Shown one piece after another: positions 23,540-34,239 of a stretch of 64,000 nt of DNA. The position numbers were made by a program, and so were the translations under genes. The stretch's first letter is position 1. The number at the start of each line of letters is the position of its first letter. Under the pieces are notes generated by a model. It was not told the DNA's origin. It saw only the letters and a list, made by a program, of their open reading frames with translations, and searched no databases. The DNA is from Epinephelus fuscoguttatus (Eukaryota > Chordata > Actinopteri > Perciformes > Serranidae): positions 31,768,598-31,832,597 of the forward strand of contig NC_064770.1 of the NCBI RefSeq assembly GCF_011397635.1. Reading direction: 5' to 3'.

Positions 23540-24590
23540 CAGCAATGGCCATAGCCAGAGGCATTATGTTTTTGGGTTGTCCGTCCATCTGTACATACAT
23601 TTATTCCTCCCAGAGTTTGCACAAATATCCCATTAGACTCAACTAGTAACTGATTAGATTTCGGTGGTCGTAGGTCAAAGGTCAAGGTCTGTCTGTCTTG
23701 TCTCATTCTTGTAAACATGATATCCCAAAAACACTTTGAGGGAATTTCTTGAAATTTGACACAAATGTCCACTTGGACCCAACCATGGTGGCCCTAGGTC
23801 AAAGGTCAAGGTCACGTTGACCTTGTCTGTCTCTTTATTGTGAATGTGATATCTCAAGAACATCTTGAGGGAATTTGTTTAACATCTGGCGCAAATGTTT
23901 AATTGGACTCAACGATTAACTGATTTGTTTTTAATAGTCAAAGGTCAATGTCTTTGTGACCTTACATCCATCTCATTATTTTGATACGCTATCTCACAAA
24001 CACCTTGAGGGAAATTCTTCCAATTTGGCAAAAAGGACCACTTGAACTTCATGATGGTCGTCATGGGTCAATTGTCAAGGTCACTATGATCTTGTCTGTC
24101 TCATTCTTGTGAACCTCACAAGAATGAGGTTCACAAGAATGAGACAGACAAGGTCACAGTGAACCTCATTCTTGTGAGGTTCACAAGAATGAGACAGACA
24201 AGGTCACAGTGACCTTGTCTGTCTCATTCTTGTGAACCTCACCTTGAGGCTTTTTTTTTTTTTTTCAAATTTGGCACAAACATTCACTTGGACTCAACGA
24301 TAAACTGTTTCGATTGTGATGGTCGAAGGTCAAGGTGAATGTGACCTTGTTTCCATGTCATTCTTGTGAATGTGATATCTCAAGAACGCCTTGAGGGAAT
24401 TTCTTCCAATTTGGCAAAAATGTCCACTTGGACTCAACCATGGTGGTCATAGGACAAAGGTCAAGGTCACTATGACTTTGTCCGTCTCATTATTGTGAAC
24501 ATAATATCTCAGGATCACCTTGAGGCAGTTTATTCAAACTTGGTACTATTTACACCAAGGTGTATATAACATCATGGCAAAGGCAAGCAA
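23540..24590. repeat. Degenerate tandem array, about 140-180 bp unit
   Basis: Repeated phrases in constant order are TTGGACTCAAC, a GGTCAAAGGTCAAGGTCA-like core, CTTGTCTGTCTCATTCTTGTGAA, GATATCTCAAGAAC, CCTTGAGGGAATT and CAAATTTGGCA. About six unit copies can be followed. The centre (24091-24242) has been rearranged into inverted repeats. The array lies about 0.5 kb upstream of the putative first exon of LITAF-like copy 2. The units are rich in AGGTCA half-sites. Confidence 0.8.
24174..24242. repeat. 69-bp perfect palindrome centred on AGGTCACAGTGACCT
   Basis: Pairing from the centre at 24208 outward is unbroken to 24174/24242. The central 15 bp (24201-24215) equal the palindromic oestrogen-response-element consensus, two AGGTCA half-sites inverted with a 3-bp spacer. 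A second inverted repeat (28-bp arms 24091-24118 and 24125-24152, 6-bp loop) lies just to the left. Confidence 0.9.
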
Positions 24591-24636
24591 CTAGGTGTCT
24601 GTAGCCAATAATACTGTCAACATCCCAGGAGTTCAA

Positions 24637-24745
24637 CATGCTCTCTTCTCTCCTCTCCTGTCCTCTCCTCTCCTCTCCTCTCCTCCAATCCTTTCCTTTG
24701 CTCTCTTCTTCTCAATTTCATCTCCTCCTCTCCTCATTCACCCGC
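24637..24745. repeat. (TCTCC)n pyrimidine-rich simple repeat
   Basis: TCTCC/TCTCT units are dominant, degenerating toward the right. Confidence 0.8.
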
Positions 24746-25236
24746 TATTTTTTATAATTATCCTCTAAATAACCTTTAAATATTGTTTAAGAAACCCAGA
24801 GAACAGAAATGTGCAGTCCCGCACTCCTCCTCTTCTCCTCTGCGTTCTTTACGCAAACTACATGTAATTCTTGTTTAAATTAATTATCAGAGACACAACA
24901 CTGGAGACATAAACTTTATTTCAGGTTGACTCTTAGTTTAAAAAGACGCAATTTGGTGTCGCACTGGACAGTTGATGACCCCAAATCTCTTTGATTCGGG
25001 TCCCTGAGCTGGAAAGCCATCGTTGAAGCTAAAGTTTGACATTTTTGGTGATGTGTTTATTTGTTGTCTTGCAGAGAAGACTGAGTGCACTCATATCTGT
25101 CCATTCAATGTAAGGCTACAGGCACCAGCTGGTTCGCTTTGCTTAGCATAAAGACTAAAGACGTTGGAAAACAGCTCACCTTGCTATGTCCAGCGGAAAT
25201 AAAATTCACCAACCAGCACCTCTAAAGCTCACAAAT

Positions 25237-25500
25237 TAACGGTCCAGTGTTTATGATTTAGTGGCATCTAGCAGTGAGGTTGCAGAACCGAAACTTCTTT
25301 CATGTACCAAGAATGTAGAACTACAGTAGCCAAGACAAAAAGGCAAATGACATTGTCCAGAGTCATTGTTTGATCTGCCCGTTCTTGGCTACTATAGATA
25401 GATTGATAGATAAATAGATAGATAGATACAGCTCATACTAAGGTAATTAAGATTCTTATTTTTAGGTGACTATAACCTAATGAAAACTATTCAGGGGGCT
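25237..25500. repeat. Partial relative of the 6733-7225 repeat
   Basis: It opens with GGTCCAGTGTTTATGATTTAGTGGCATCTAG and ends near TTATTTTTAGGTGACTATAACC, words shared with the ends of 6733-7225. It also holds a short (GATA)n tract at about 25397-25428. Confidence 0.55.
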
Positions 25501-25977
25501 TATATGCCAGGCTCTTTATTTTGCTTTGACCAATTGCCAGGCATCCAGCGGAGATTCAATGACTTTGCTGGCTGATCCTGGCAAAGAAACAGTGCAGTAA
25601 ATGAACTACAAAACAGCTATTTTACACTCTGGGTTTTGTATGAATACAAATACAAAACAAGTTACAACATGTTACTTGGTGAGCCTGTTTCCAGTCAGGT
25701 GCTAAATTATTCTAACAGCTGCTGGCTGTACCTGTATTGCCTACCAGACAGTTATGAGAGCAGTATCAACCTTCACATCTGGCTCTACGTCCATAAGCAA
25801 CTCAGTTTATTTCTTATAGTTTCAAACTGTTCCTTAAAAGGCCAGTGTGTAATATTTGGCATGGTTTATTGTCAAATCTGAATCTGAATCTGAATATTCT
25901 ACCCATTAATATGTTTATATAAGTGTATAATCGCTATAAAATAAAATTTGTTTGGTTTTTGTAGCCTTATAATTATG

Positions 25978-25981
<4 letters not shown>

Positions 25982-26035
<54 letters not shown>
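25982..26035. repeat. (AT)n microsatellite at Tc1 insertion site
   Basis: About 27 TA dinucleotides directly abut the left end of the Tc1-like element. Tc1 integrates at TA, so such a tract is a natural target. Confidence 0.95.
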
Positions 26036-26038
<3 letters not shown>

Positions 26039-27652
26039 TACAGGCCAAAATTTTGGACACACCTTCTCATTCAATGCGTTGTCTTTATTTTCATGACTAT
26101 TTACATTGTAGATTCTCACTGAAGGCATCAAAACTATGAATGAACACATGTGGAGTTATGTACTTAACAAAAAAAGGTGAAATAACTGAAAACATGTTTT
26201 ATATTCTAGTTTCTTCAAAATAGCCACCCTTTGCTCTGATTACTGCTTTGCACACTCTTGGCATTCTCTCCATGAGCTTCAAGAGGTAGTCACCTGAAAT
26301 GGTTTCCACTTCACAGGTGTGCCTTATCAGGGTTAATTAGTTTAATTTCTTGCTTTATCAACGGGGTTGGGACCATCAGTTGTGTTGTGCAGAAGTCAGG
26401 TTAATACACAGCCGACAGCCCTATTGGACAACTGTTAACATTCATATTATGGCAAGATCCAATCAGCTAACTAAAGAAAAACGAGTGGCCATCATTACTT
26501 TAAGAAATGAAGGTCAGTCAGTCCGGAAAATTGCAAAAACTTTAAATGTGTCCTCAAGTGGAGTCGCAAAAACCATCAAGCGCTACAACGAAACTGGCAC
26601 ACATGAGGACCGACCCAGGAAAGGAAGACCAAGAGTCACCTCTGCTTCTGAGGATAAGTTCATCCGAGTCACCAGCCTCAGAAATGGCAAGTTAACAGCA
26701 GCTCAGATCAGAGACCAGATGAATGCCACACAGAGTTCTAGCAGCAGACCCATCTCTAGAACAACTGTTAATAGGAGACTGCGAATCAGGCCTTCATGGT
26801 CAAATAGCTGCTAGGAAACCACTGCTAAGGAGAGGCAACAAGCAGAAGAGATTTGTTTGGGCCAAGAAACACAAGGAATGGACATTAGACCAGTGGAAAT
26901 CTGTGCTTTGGTCTGATGAGTCCAAATTTGAGATCTTTGGTTCCAACCACCGTGTCTTTGTGAGACGCAGAAAAGGTGAACGGATGGATTCCACATGCCT
27001 GGTTCCCACTGTGAAGCATGGAGGAGGAGGTGTGATGGTTTGCTGGTGACACTGTTGGGGATTTATTCAAAACTGAAGGCACACTGAACCAGCATGGCTA
27101 CCACAGCATCCTGCAGCGACATGTCATCCCATCCGGTTTATGCTTAGTTGGACGATCATTTTATTTTTCAACAGGACAATGACCCCAAACACACCTCCAG
27201 GCTGTGTAAGGGCTATTTGACCAAGAAGGAGAGTGATGGAGTGCTGCGGCAGATGACCTGGCCTCCACAGTCACTGGACCTGAACCCAATCGAGATGGTT
27301 TGGGGTGAGCTGGACCGCAGAGTGAAGGCAAAGGGGCCAACAAGTGCTAAACACCTCTGGGAACTCCTTCAAGACTGTTGGAAAACCATTTCAGGTGACT
27401 ACCTCTTGAAGCTCATGGAGAGAATGCCAAGAGTGTGCAAAGCAGTAATCAGAGCAAAGGGTGGCTATTTTGAAGAAACTAGAATATAAAACATGTTTTC
27501 AGTTATTTCACCTTTTTTTGTTAAGAACATAACTCCACATGTGTTCATTCATAGTTTTGATGCCTTCAGTGAGAATCTACAATGTAAATAGTCATGAAAA
27601 TAAAGAAAACGCATTGAATGAGAAGGTGTGTCCAAACTTTTGGCCTGTACTG
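26036..27652 (+). mobile_element. Tc1/mariner transposon, copy 1 (1.62 kb)
   Basis: Ends CAGTACAGGCCAAAA and its complement (TTTTGGCCTGTACTG) are flanked by TA. The inverted repeats are long, roughly 280 bp, and the inner part of the left repeat is the reverse complement of the last about 40 codons of the transposase. It lies inside the TTAA-flanked element. A second copy is at 30979-32605 in opposite orientation. Confidence 0.95.
26449..27489 (+). pseudogene. Tc1-type DD34E transposase, three frameshifts
   Basis: The frame starts MARSNQLTKEKR. It shows a paired helix-turn-helix region (VRKIAKTLNVSSSGVAKTIKRY) and a GRPR motif (RKGRPRV). A catalytic core with WSDESKF, FQQDNDPKHTS and DLNPIEMVWGEL supplies the Asp, Asp and Glu. 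Compared with copy 2 it has lost 2 bp near 26782 and 11 bp near 27040, and gained one T near 27161. Each shifts the frame, so it cannot make active transposase, which in this family catalyses cut-and-paste transposition in the nucleus. Confidence 0.93.
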
Positions 27653-27659
27653 TATATAC

Positions 27660-27706
<47 letters not shown>
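27653..27706. repeat. (AT)n tract right of Tc1 copy 1
   Basis: This is a continuation of the AT tract split by the transposon. Confidence 0.95.
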
Positions 27707-27934
27707 GCAAGGGCCTTGCTTTAGAGAGATCGCCATCTTGCGCCGCCATGTATGTAAGGCAGCCTGAGCAGACAATCCAGCCAGCCAGAGAACGCGTTTC
27801 GCGTGTATAAATGAACCAACGAAGACAGCGGAAGGAAGGAAGAAGGAGGAGGAAACAGCAGAGAGTGTTAGTAGTTCGTCGACAGAGAGTAGTGAAAAAT
27901 TTTTTTAGTTATAAAGTTTGCGAATGGACCACAT

Positions 27935-28198
27935 TTACCACACAACAGAAGAGAATGAACCCGAACCGTCATCTGCGAGGAAAAGAAGACGCTTCACTCC
28001 TTGTGATGCACTCTCTGCGGCACTTTTCCTCCTGGTGATATATCTCCCCAACGATGGTAGCAGTAGCACCGAATCCCATTCCCGCTCAGCATCAAACACA
28101 TGGAGTTCCTCATCTGTATGCTCCAGCTCAAACAGGTATGGCTCTGGGTCTGTGTCCGCTACAAGAAACTCTTCAAAATCACGTTCAAAGTCGTCCAT
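27935..28198 (-). CDS. Small acidic open frame inside the TTAA-flanked element
   Basis: The frame is 87 codons, starting MDDFERDFEEFLVADTDPEP. It is strongly acidic at the N-terminus, then basic near TRRKSA. I have the impression that similar N-termini occur in predicted fish proteins derived from repeats, but I cannot name a family. It may be a leftover first exon of a transposon gene. The opposite strand is also open here (27918-28229), so this reading is uncertain. Confidence 0.25.
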   Translation of the reverse strand: MDDFERDFEEFLVADTDPEPYLFELEHTDEELHVFDAEREWDSVLLLPSLGRYITRRKSAAESASQGVKRLLFLADDGSGSFSSVVW

Positions 28199-28739
28199 TG
28201 CAGCTACTATAGTCCGGAGATATTGCTAGGCTAAATAAACAGCTGAGCTCTGTTTACCGGCTACGCTGTCAGTCAGTGTGCGGGCTGGAGATTGGTGGAG
28301 CAGAGGGGGGAAGGGGCAGAGCAATAGATAAGAGGTACCCACTAAGTATCGTAAACGAGAATGTGTGTATGGAGTGTGTGTGTCACGCTAGAAGAGTCAG
28401 AGTTTGGGACAGAGTCTTTTACCCCCTGGAGTGTTACCAGAGTTTCTGGAGTGCTCAAATAAACGGGCCTTTTTCCCGAACGCTCCTCTGGTCTCCTGCT
28501 CGTGAGGGATTCATTACAATATCGTAACATGGTTTAGATTTCTAAATAAACATTCACCTCGTCGCCAGATAGACCTACTCCTGAAAAACTCGTGTCTGCG
28601 CAAGGCTTTTTGTCCCTACGAGGCCACCGTCATTTACTCGATGGGAGGGGTGAGCGAGTGAGCCCTGCAATCTAGAATTTGACCACTGATGTCACTGTTT
28701 TCAACGGTTTTCAACCCATTTTACACAGTGGCCCTTTAA

Positions 28740-30330
28740 AGGCTGGCATGATATTTAAAATGAAAACTTAATTTTGTGCTTTTCAAACTTTTGTTTATAA
28801 TGATGCTGCAAACAAACTTAATGGAACTAAATCCCAAACACAACCACACAAAGGACGTACAGTATACAAATCAAACTAATGCTTGACATTGTTTACTATA
28901 GTGGACAATAGGTGACGAGGAGGTGGTGAATGATGCAGTGTTGAGATGTGTGTCTGTATAAAGCACTGAGGCCGACTGATCAGATGCTCCTGGATGTAGG
29001 CACAAAAACAGCAATGGCCTGTCTGGTTGTTTTGGTGCACACCTGAGTGTGATTGCTGTGTTCACACCTGCCCAAACAAACCGCATTTAGGGGGCTAACG
29101 ATCTTGAGTTTGATTGAACCAAACCAAACAGGGCAGGTGTGAAAGCACCCTCAGTCACTAGTAGAGACCCACCTCTTTTCTTTACAGTATGTTATGACTG
29201 CGGTTGTTCTTGAATGCGCTCTACAAATAGTGTTTGACTTGATATGAACTGCACACAGCTCAATGACGACATGATGTCAAGTTATGCCTTTTGGTTCCAC
29301 TTTGCCTCTCTGAGCAGGGCACATTTAGTTTCATTTGGAATATAAAAACTTCCTTTTGGAATGTTAACGTCATTGAAATTAATCTCAAAAGATGTCTGGG
29401 AAGATTTGCATTTACTTCAGTCAGCTGGGAGCAGGCCAGTTGGACTACATTTTTCTGCTGTTGGTCACTGGATCACAAAGTATTGCTGGGGGTTGAGTGC
29501 CTTACCTACGCACACCGTACATGTATGTTGAGGGAGGCTGGAAAATAAAATTCTATCATGAGTAAGGATTGGAATCAATGAACTATTAACACAGTCCATT
29601 TCTAGAAGCAGACTGTGTCAACTGTACAGTCCTTTTAGCGTTACACACTAACGCTAAACAAGTACACATTCAAAACTATGGTGGGTTTTTTATTTCTGCA
29701 GTAGAGATCAAGTAAGGAGGCTACATCATCTACGTCAATTTTCCCTTCACCCCACAGCACCTCAGTTGGAGTGATAAAGGTGTGTTAGAGTGTGGGGTGT
29801 TGCCTCTGCTAATGATGTCAACTGGGAGAGGTGGCGGCGTGTGTTGTGTGTGTCAGTGTGAGCATGTGTTTCGATGGGCCTGATGAACAACATTCCAGAG
29901 AATAGACCAATCCCTAGAGAGTTTTACATTCCGTAAAAACCCCAAGGTGGGTGTGCGTGTATGTGTGTATGTATGTTATGATGTTTTGTATAAACTAGGA
30001 CATTTTTGAGTGATTACAGAGCCAGGGTTGATCCCTTTCCTTCTTAATAGCTATGTCACAATATTAACACTGATACTATTGCAAAAGCTAAGAATAATAA
30101 TTCATAAATTTTTCCAGTTATTCCAGTTAAAGATAAAACACACATGATTACATTTTTGTTGGTTCTACTGAGATTAGAAGGAGTTAATATATGGAGTGCC
30201 AAATGTAGAAAATGTATGACAATTTTCTAGCTCATGTATTTTAAATATTTAGTGCAGTTTCTTCACATTTGAGATAGGAATATATGTGAAAAAATGCCTT
30301 AAATAATTGTTAATAAGGTTATATAGTAAA
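28740..30330. other. Intergenic, no gene recognised
   Basis: The region contains short TG-rich stretches near 29960-29975 and a short imperfect palindrome at 29636-29661 around TTAGCGTT / AACGCTAA. No domain-bearing frame is seen. Confidence 0.5.
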
Positions 30331-30339
30331 TTAAACATT

Positions 30340-30665
30340 TTTTTAAAAGTTGAGAAATGTTCATAAGTTAAAAAAAGTCTAAATATTATTTACAAATGTT
30401 AAACTTAGATTTCACGTCTACATTTAGCATTTAAATGTACTGTTTAGATTTAACATTTATCATGAAGAGTTAACTTTTTTTTTTTTTTTTTTTTACATTT
30501 AAACATTGTTAGTAATTCCATATAATATGTTGCTTTATTGTAACTGTATCTGAAAATGTGAGAAAAACGAGGAGGAAAGTGTGCTAAATATTAAAAATAT
30601 ATCCACGAGAAAATGATAATTGAACTTTCACATTTGGTGCCTCATATTAATAATATTAATGAAAT
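30340..30665. repeat. AT-rich repeat related to 36600-37600
   Basis: TTTAGATTTAACATTTAT and similar words are followed by GAGGAAAGTGTGCTAAATATT and CATTTGGTGCCTCATA. The same order is found in the longer copy at 36600-37610. Confidence 0.65.
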
Positions 30666-30978
30666 TGAGCTCTATGCATGTGGCACTTTTAAAACCATGA
30701 GTACAAGTAAAAATAACAACAATAGGTCAAATAGAATTAAGTAGAATTTATACTAACAGGATAGAAATAAAATGCTTAGGTTCACTATTAAAGCTGCAAA
30801 AAATGAAATAAAACAAAATAAAATAATATAAATTAAAATAAATAAAATGAAATAAAATAAAATAAGTAAAACAGCATTTTTAATTGAGACCTTAACTAGG
30901 CAAGACAGCTTTATTTGTATATCACATTTTATACACAGGGCAATTCAAAGTGCTTTACAGAGCAATGATATATATATA

Positions 30979-32605
30979 CAGTACAGGCCAAAAGTTTGGA
31001 CACACCTTCTCATTCAATGCGTTTTCTTTATTTTCATGACTATTTACATTGTAGATTCTCACTGAAGGCATCAAAACTATGAATGAACACATATGGAGTT
31101 ATGTACTTAACAAAAAAAGGTGAAATAACTGAAAACATGTTTTATATTCTAGTTTCTTCAAAATAGCCACCCTTTGCTCTGATTACTGCTTTGCACACTC
31201 TTGGCATTCTCTCCATGAGCTTCAAGAGGTAGTCACCTGAAATGGTTTTCCAACAGTCTTGAAGGAGTTCCCAGAGGTGTTTAGCACTTGTTGGCCCCTT
31301 TGCCTTCACTGCGGTCCAGCTCACCCCAAACCATCTCGATTGGGTTCAGGTCCGGTGACTGTGGAGGCCAGGTCATCTGCCGCAGCACTCCATCACTCTC
31401 CTTCTTGGTCAAATAGCCCTTACACAGCCTGGAGGTGTGTTTGGGGTCATTGTCCTGTTGAAAAATAAATGATCGTCCAACTAAATGCAAACCGGATGGG
31501 ATGGCATGTCGCTGCAGGATGCTGTGGTAGCCATGCTGGTTCAGTGTGCCTTCAATTTTGAATAAATCCCCAACAGTGTCACCAGCAAAACACCCCCACA
31601 CCATCACACCTCCTCCTCCATGCTTCACAGTGGGAACCAGGCATGTGGAATCCATCCGTTCACCTTTTCTGCGTCTCACAAAGACACGGCGGTTGGAACC
31701 AAAGATCTCAAATTTGGACTCATCAGACCAAAGCACAGATTTCCACTGGTCTAATGTCCATTCCTTGTGTTTCTTGGCCCAAACAAATCTCTTCTGCTTG
31801 TTGCCTCTCCTTAGCAGTGGTTTCCTAGCAGCTATTTGACCATGAAGGCCTGATTCGCGCAGTCTCCTCTTAACAGTTGTTCTAGAGATGGGTCTGCTGC
31901 TAGAACTCTGTGTGGCATTCATCTGGTCTCTGATCTGAGCTGCTGTTAACTTGCGATTTCTGAGGCTGGTGACTCGGAAGAACTTATCCTCAGAAGCAGA
32001 GGTGACTCTTGGTCTTCCTTTCCTGGGTCGGTCCTCATGTGTGCCAGTTTCGTTGTAGCGCTTGATGGTTTTTGCGACTCCACTTGGGGACACATTTCAA
32101 GTTTTTGCAATTTTCCGGACTGACTGACCTTCATTTCTTAAAGTAATGATGGCCACTCGTTTTTCTTTAGTTAGCTGATTGGTTCTTGCCATAATATGAA
32201 TTTTAACAGTTGTCCAATAGGGCTGTCGGCTGTGTATTAACCTGACTTCTGCACAACACAACTGATGGTCCCAACCCCATTGATAAAGCAAGAAATTCCA
32301 CTAATTAACCCTGATAAGGCACACCTGTGAAGTGGAAACCATTTCAGGTGACTACCTCTTGAAACTCATGGAGAGAATGCCAAGAGTGTGCAAAGCAGTA
32401 ATCAGAGCAAAGGGTGGCTATTTTGAAGAAACTAGAATATAAAACATGTTTTCAGTTATTTCATCTTTTTTTGTTAAGTACATAACTCCACATGTGTTCA
32501 TTCATAGTTTTGATGCCTTCAGTGAGAATCTACAATGTAAATAGTCATGAAAATAAAGAAAACGCATTGAATGAGAAGGTGTGTCCAAACTTTTGGCCTG
32601 TACTG
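30979..32605 (-). mobile_element. Tc1/mariner transposon, copy 2 (1.63 kb)
   Basis: It has the same terminal sequence and TA flanks as copy 1, in reverse orientation. At its right end (32336-32605) the inverted repeat again contains the last part of the transposase reading, in sense with copy 1. The two copies are very similar throughout, so both are from one recently active family. Confidence 0.95.
31142..32192 (-). pseudogene. Tc1-type transposase, one stop and one frameshift
   Basis: The start is MARTNQLTKEKR. After RKIAKT a Leu codon present in copy 1 (TTA) is TGA here (about 32099-32097). The frame then runs open from MSPSGVAKT through the WSDESKF, FQQDNDPKHTS and DLNPIEMVWGEL motifs. 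A 2-bp loss at about 31311 after GELDR shifts the last 50 or so codons. The lesions do not coincide with those of copy 1. Confidence 0.93.
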
Positions 32606-33169
32606 TATATATATAAAAGCTATAAAAGCTAAAATTAATTACTAAATAATTTGCAGTTTTAAAAATCACCATTAAAAATAGCAAAAGTGCAGACAAGATG
32701 TGCAAAGATTAAAAAAGATTATTTAAAATGATTGCATTACAGGGTGGAGCAGGCAGAGTAAAAAAGGAATGTTATTATCTTTGACTTAAAAGTGCTCAGA
32801 GTCGGGGCCTGTCTAACATCATCCAGGTTTGTGCTGCATGATAACAAAACGCTGTTTCACCACATTTTGTCCAGATTCTTGGGATGGTCAATAGGCCAGC
32901 CCCAGATGTCCTCAGGGTCCCAGAACTATGTGGAGAATTACAAAGTTTAGACAACCTGACTGCCCTGACAGAGCGGTGATCCATCACCTCTATTATTTAG
33001 TCCTTTATCTTTTTAGCACAAGCTGACAGGAGAAGTGATGCTCAAAGCCTTAAAGACACTTTCTGATTTCAAAGGTATTTAGAAAATGTGAGATGTAGCT
33101 TGGAGCAGAGCCGCAGAGAGCCTGACAGGTTATCAATAAAACTATAGGGCTTTCTTACTGTGCTTAAAC

Positions 33170-33720
33170 AACCCGGAGGCCAGTCATAGCTTGTTTAAAG
33201 TGAATAAGAGACCAGGGGGGACATATCAAAGTCTAATTCTTTCTGCTCTAGTAGTCGTGTTTCCATTACATTTTAAAACTACTTTTAAGATGTTGCAAAA
33301 ATTGTTATTGGTCATGTTTCATGCTGTCCAGAGACAAAGACAAGTTAATGCAACAATAAAAAGAGTTGCCTCTTAGTGAGGTGCTTCGAGTGAATTTAAG
33401 TTTGGCTTTTATTGTGAAAGGTAAAAGCAGAATGTGTGAATGTGGCTGTGATGCCCAAATGTGGTTAAGTTTAGGTGTAACCTATAAACACTGGCTACAA
33501 TTCTAATGCACTGGAAAAAGCTGACAGCAGAGGAAGCTGGTCAGTCATGTGAGTTAAATGTTTGCCATGTCAGAACCTATCTGGCAAAGCATTTCCATAT
33601 CCGATTTATTGCATCAACTCGTTTTCCACAAAATTTAGGAATATATGGAAGTATATCATTTCCATACAACTTGCAAATATGCAACAAACGACTATAAAAC
33701 TACTAGTAAACAAACAACTT
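33170..33720. other. Intergenic, nothing recognised
   Basis: There are short open frames only, without features. Confidence 0.45.
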
Positions 33721-33724
33721 TCCT

Positions 33725-33890
33725 GGGCATTTTAAAATGAAGGTCTATGGGGACCGACTGGCTTTTGGAGCCAGCCTCAAGTTGCTGTTCAGAGAACTGC
33801 AGTTTTTGGCACTGGGCTTCATTTTAAAGCTTGTGAGTGGTTCTAGTATTGAGCCTTGTGGTACACCTTGTTATTTAAGTAGAAACACAG
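33725..33890 (-). mobile_element. LINE reverse-transcriptase scrap plus repeat fragment
   Basis: On the minus strand 33875-33838 reads GVPQGSILEPL, the conserved reverse-transcriptase block B-like motif with Glu where Gly is usual. The adjoining plus-strand phrase GGCTTTTGGAGCCAGCCTC belongs to another common fish repeat. Confidence 0.55.
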
Positions 33891-34239
33891 ACATATTTGT
33901 ATACATAGATATATTTAATTCGTATTTTCTTGTCTTTTATTTTTCATTGGTTGGGCAGTAGAGGATTGTCTCTGATTGGTTATCACATTACATGTCCTTT
34001 TAAAAAAGCAGATGATATGAGCTTGATGCTGAAACATATCAGGAGATTTGTTAGCCCATTGACTGAACATAAATTTACCCAAAATATTAACACATGAATT
34101 TATTCTTTTGCTGAGGTGCTGACTTTGTTTCTGGCAAATTTATAGACACAGGGCATCAAGCAAGAAGAATATGGTTATTGTTTGAATAAAAAAAAAAAAA
34201 ATACATTCACTTGTAGTGTTAGAGCCATTTATGAATGAT

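Larger units (their letters stand above)
25838..28735. mobile_element. TTAA-flanked TIR element carrying a nested Tc1 (piggyBac-like?)
   Basis: The left end AAGGCCAGTGTGTAATAT and the reverse complement of the right end, AGGGCCACTGTGTAAAAT, agree at about 15 of 18 positions. Both ends abut TTAA (25834-25837 and 28736-28739), the target duplicated by piggyBac-type elements. Without the inserted Tc1 and its AT-rich flanks the element would be about 1.2 kb. No transposase is visible, so it would be non-autonomous. A Harbinger or other superfamily remains possible. Confidence 0.5.
30898..33165 (-). mobile_element. Older retroelement-type repeat interrupted by Tc1 copy 2
   Basis: The left piece 30898-30978 carries CTTTATTTGTAT followed by GGGCAATTCAAAGTGCTTTA. 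After the Tc1 the sequence resumes at 32606 and continues with AAAATTAATTACTAA and AACGCTGTTTCACCACATTTTG to about 33165. The phrases are those of a common fish interspersed element. I find no intact coding frame. Confidence 0.5.

Noticed and set aside
23540-24590. Possible CRISPR-like array
   Set aside because: Units are long, degenerate and lack unique spacers of constant length. The host is a vertebrate.
28355-28528. Solo LTR of a retrovirus-like element
   Set aside because: AATAAA and an ACA end are present, but there is no matching TG start and no 5-bp duplication. The evidence is too thin.
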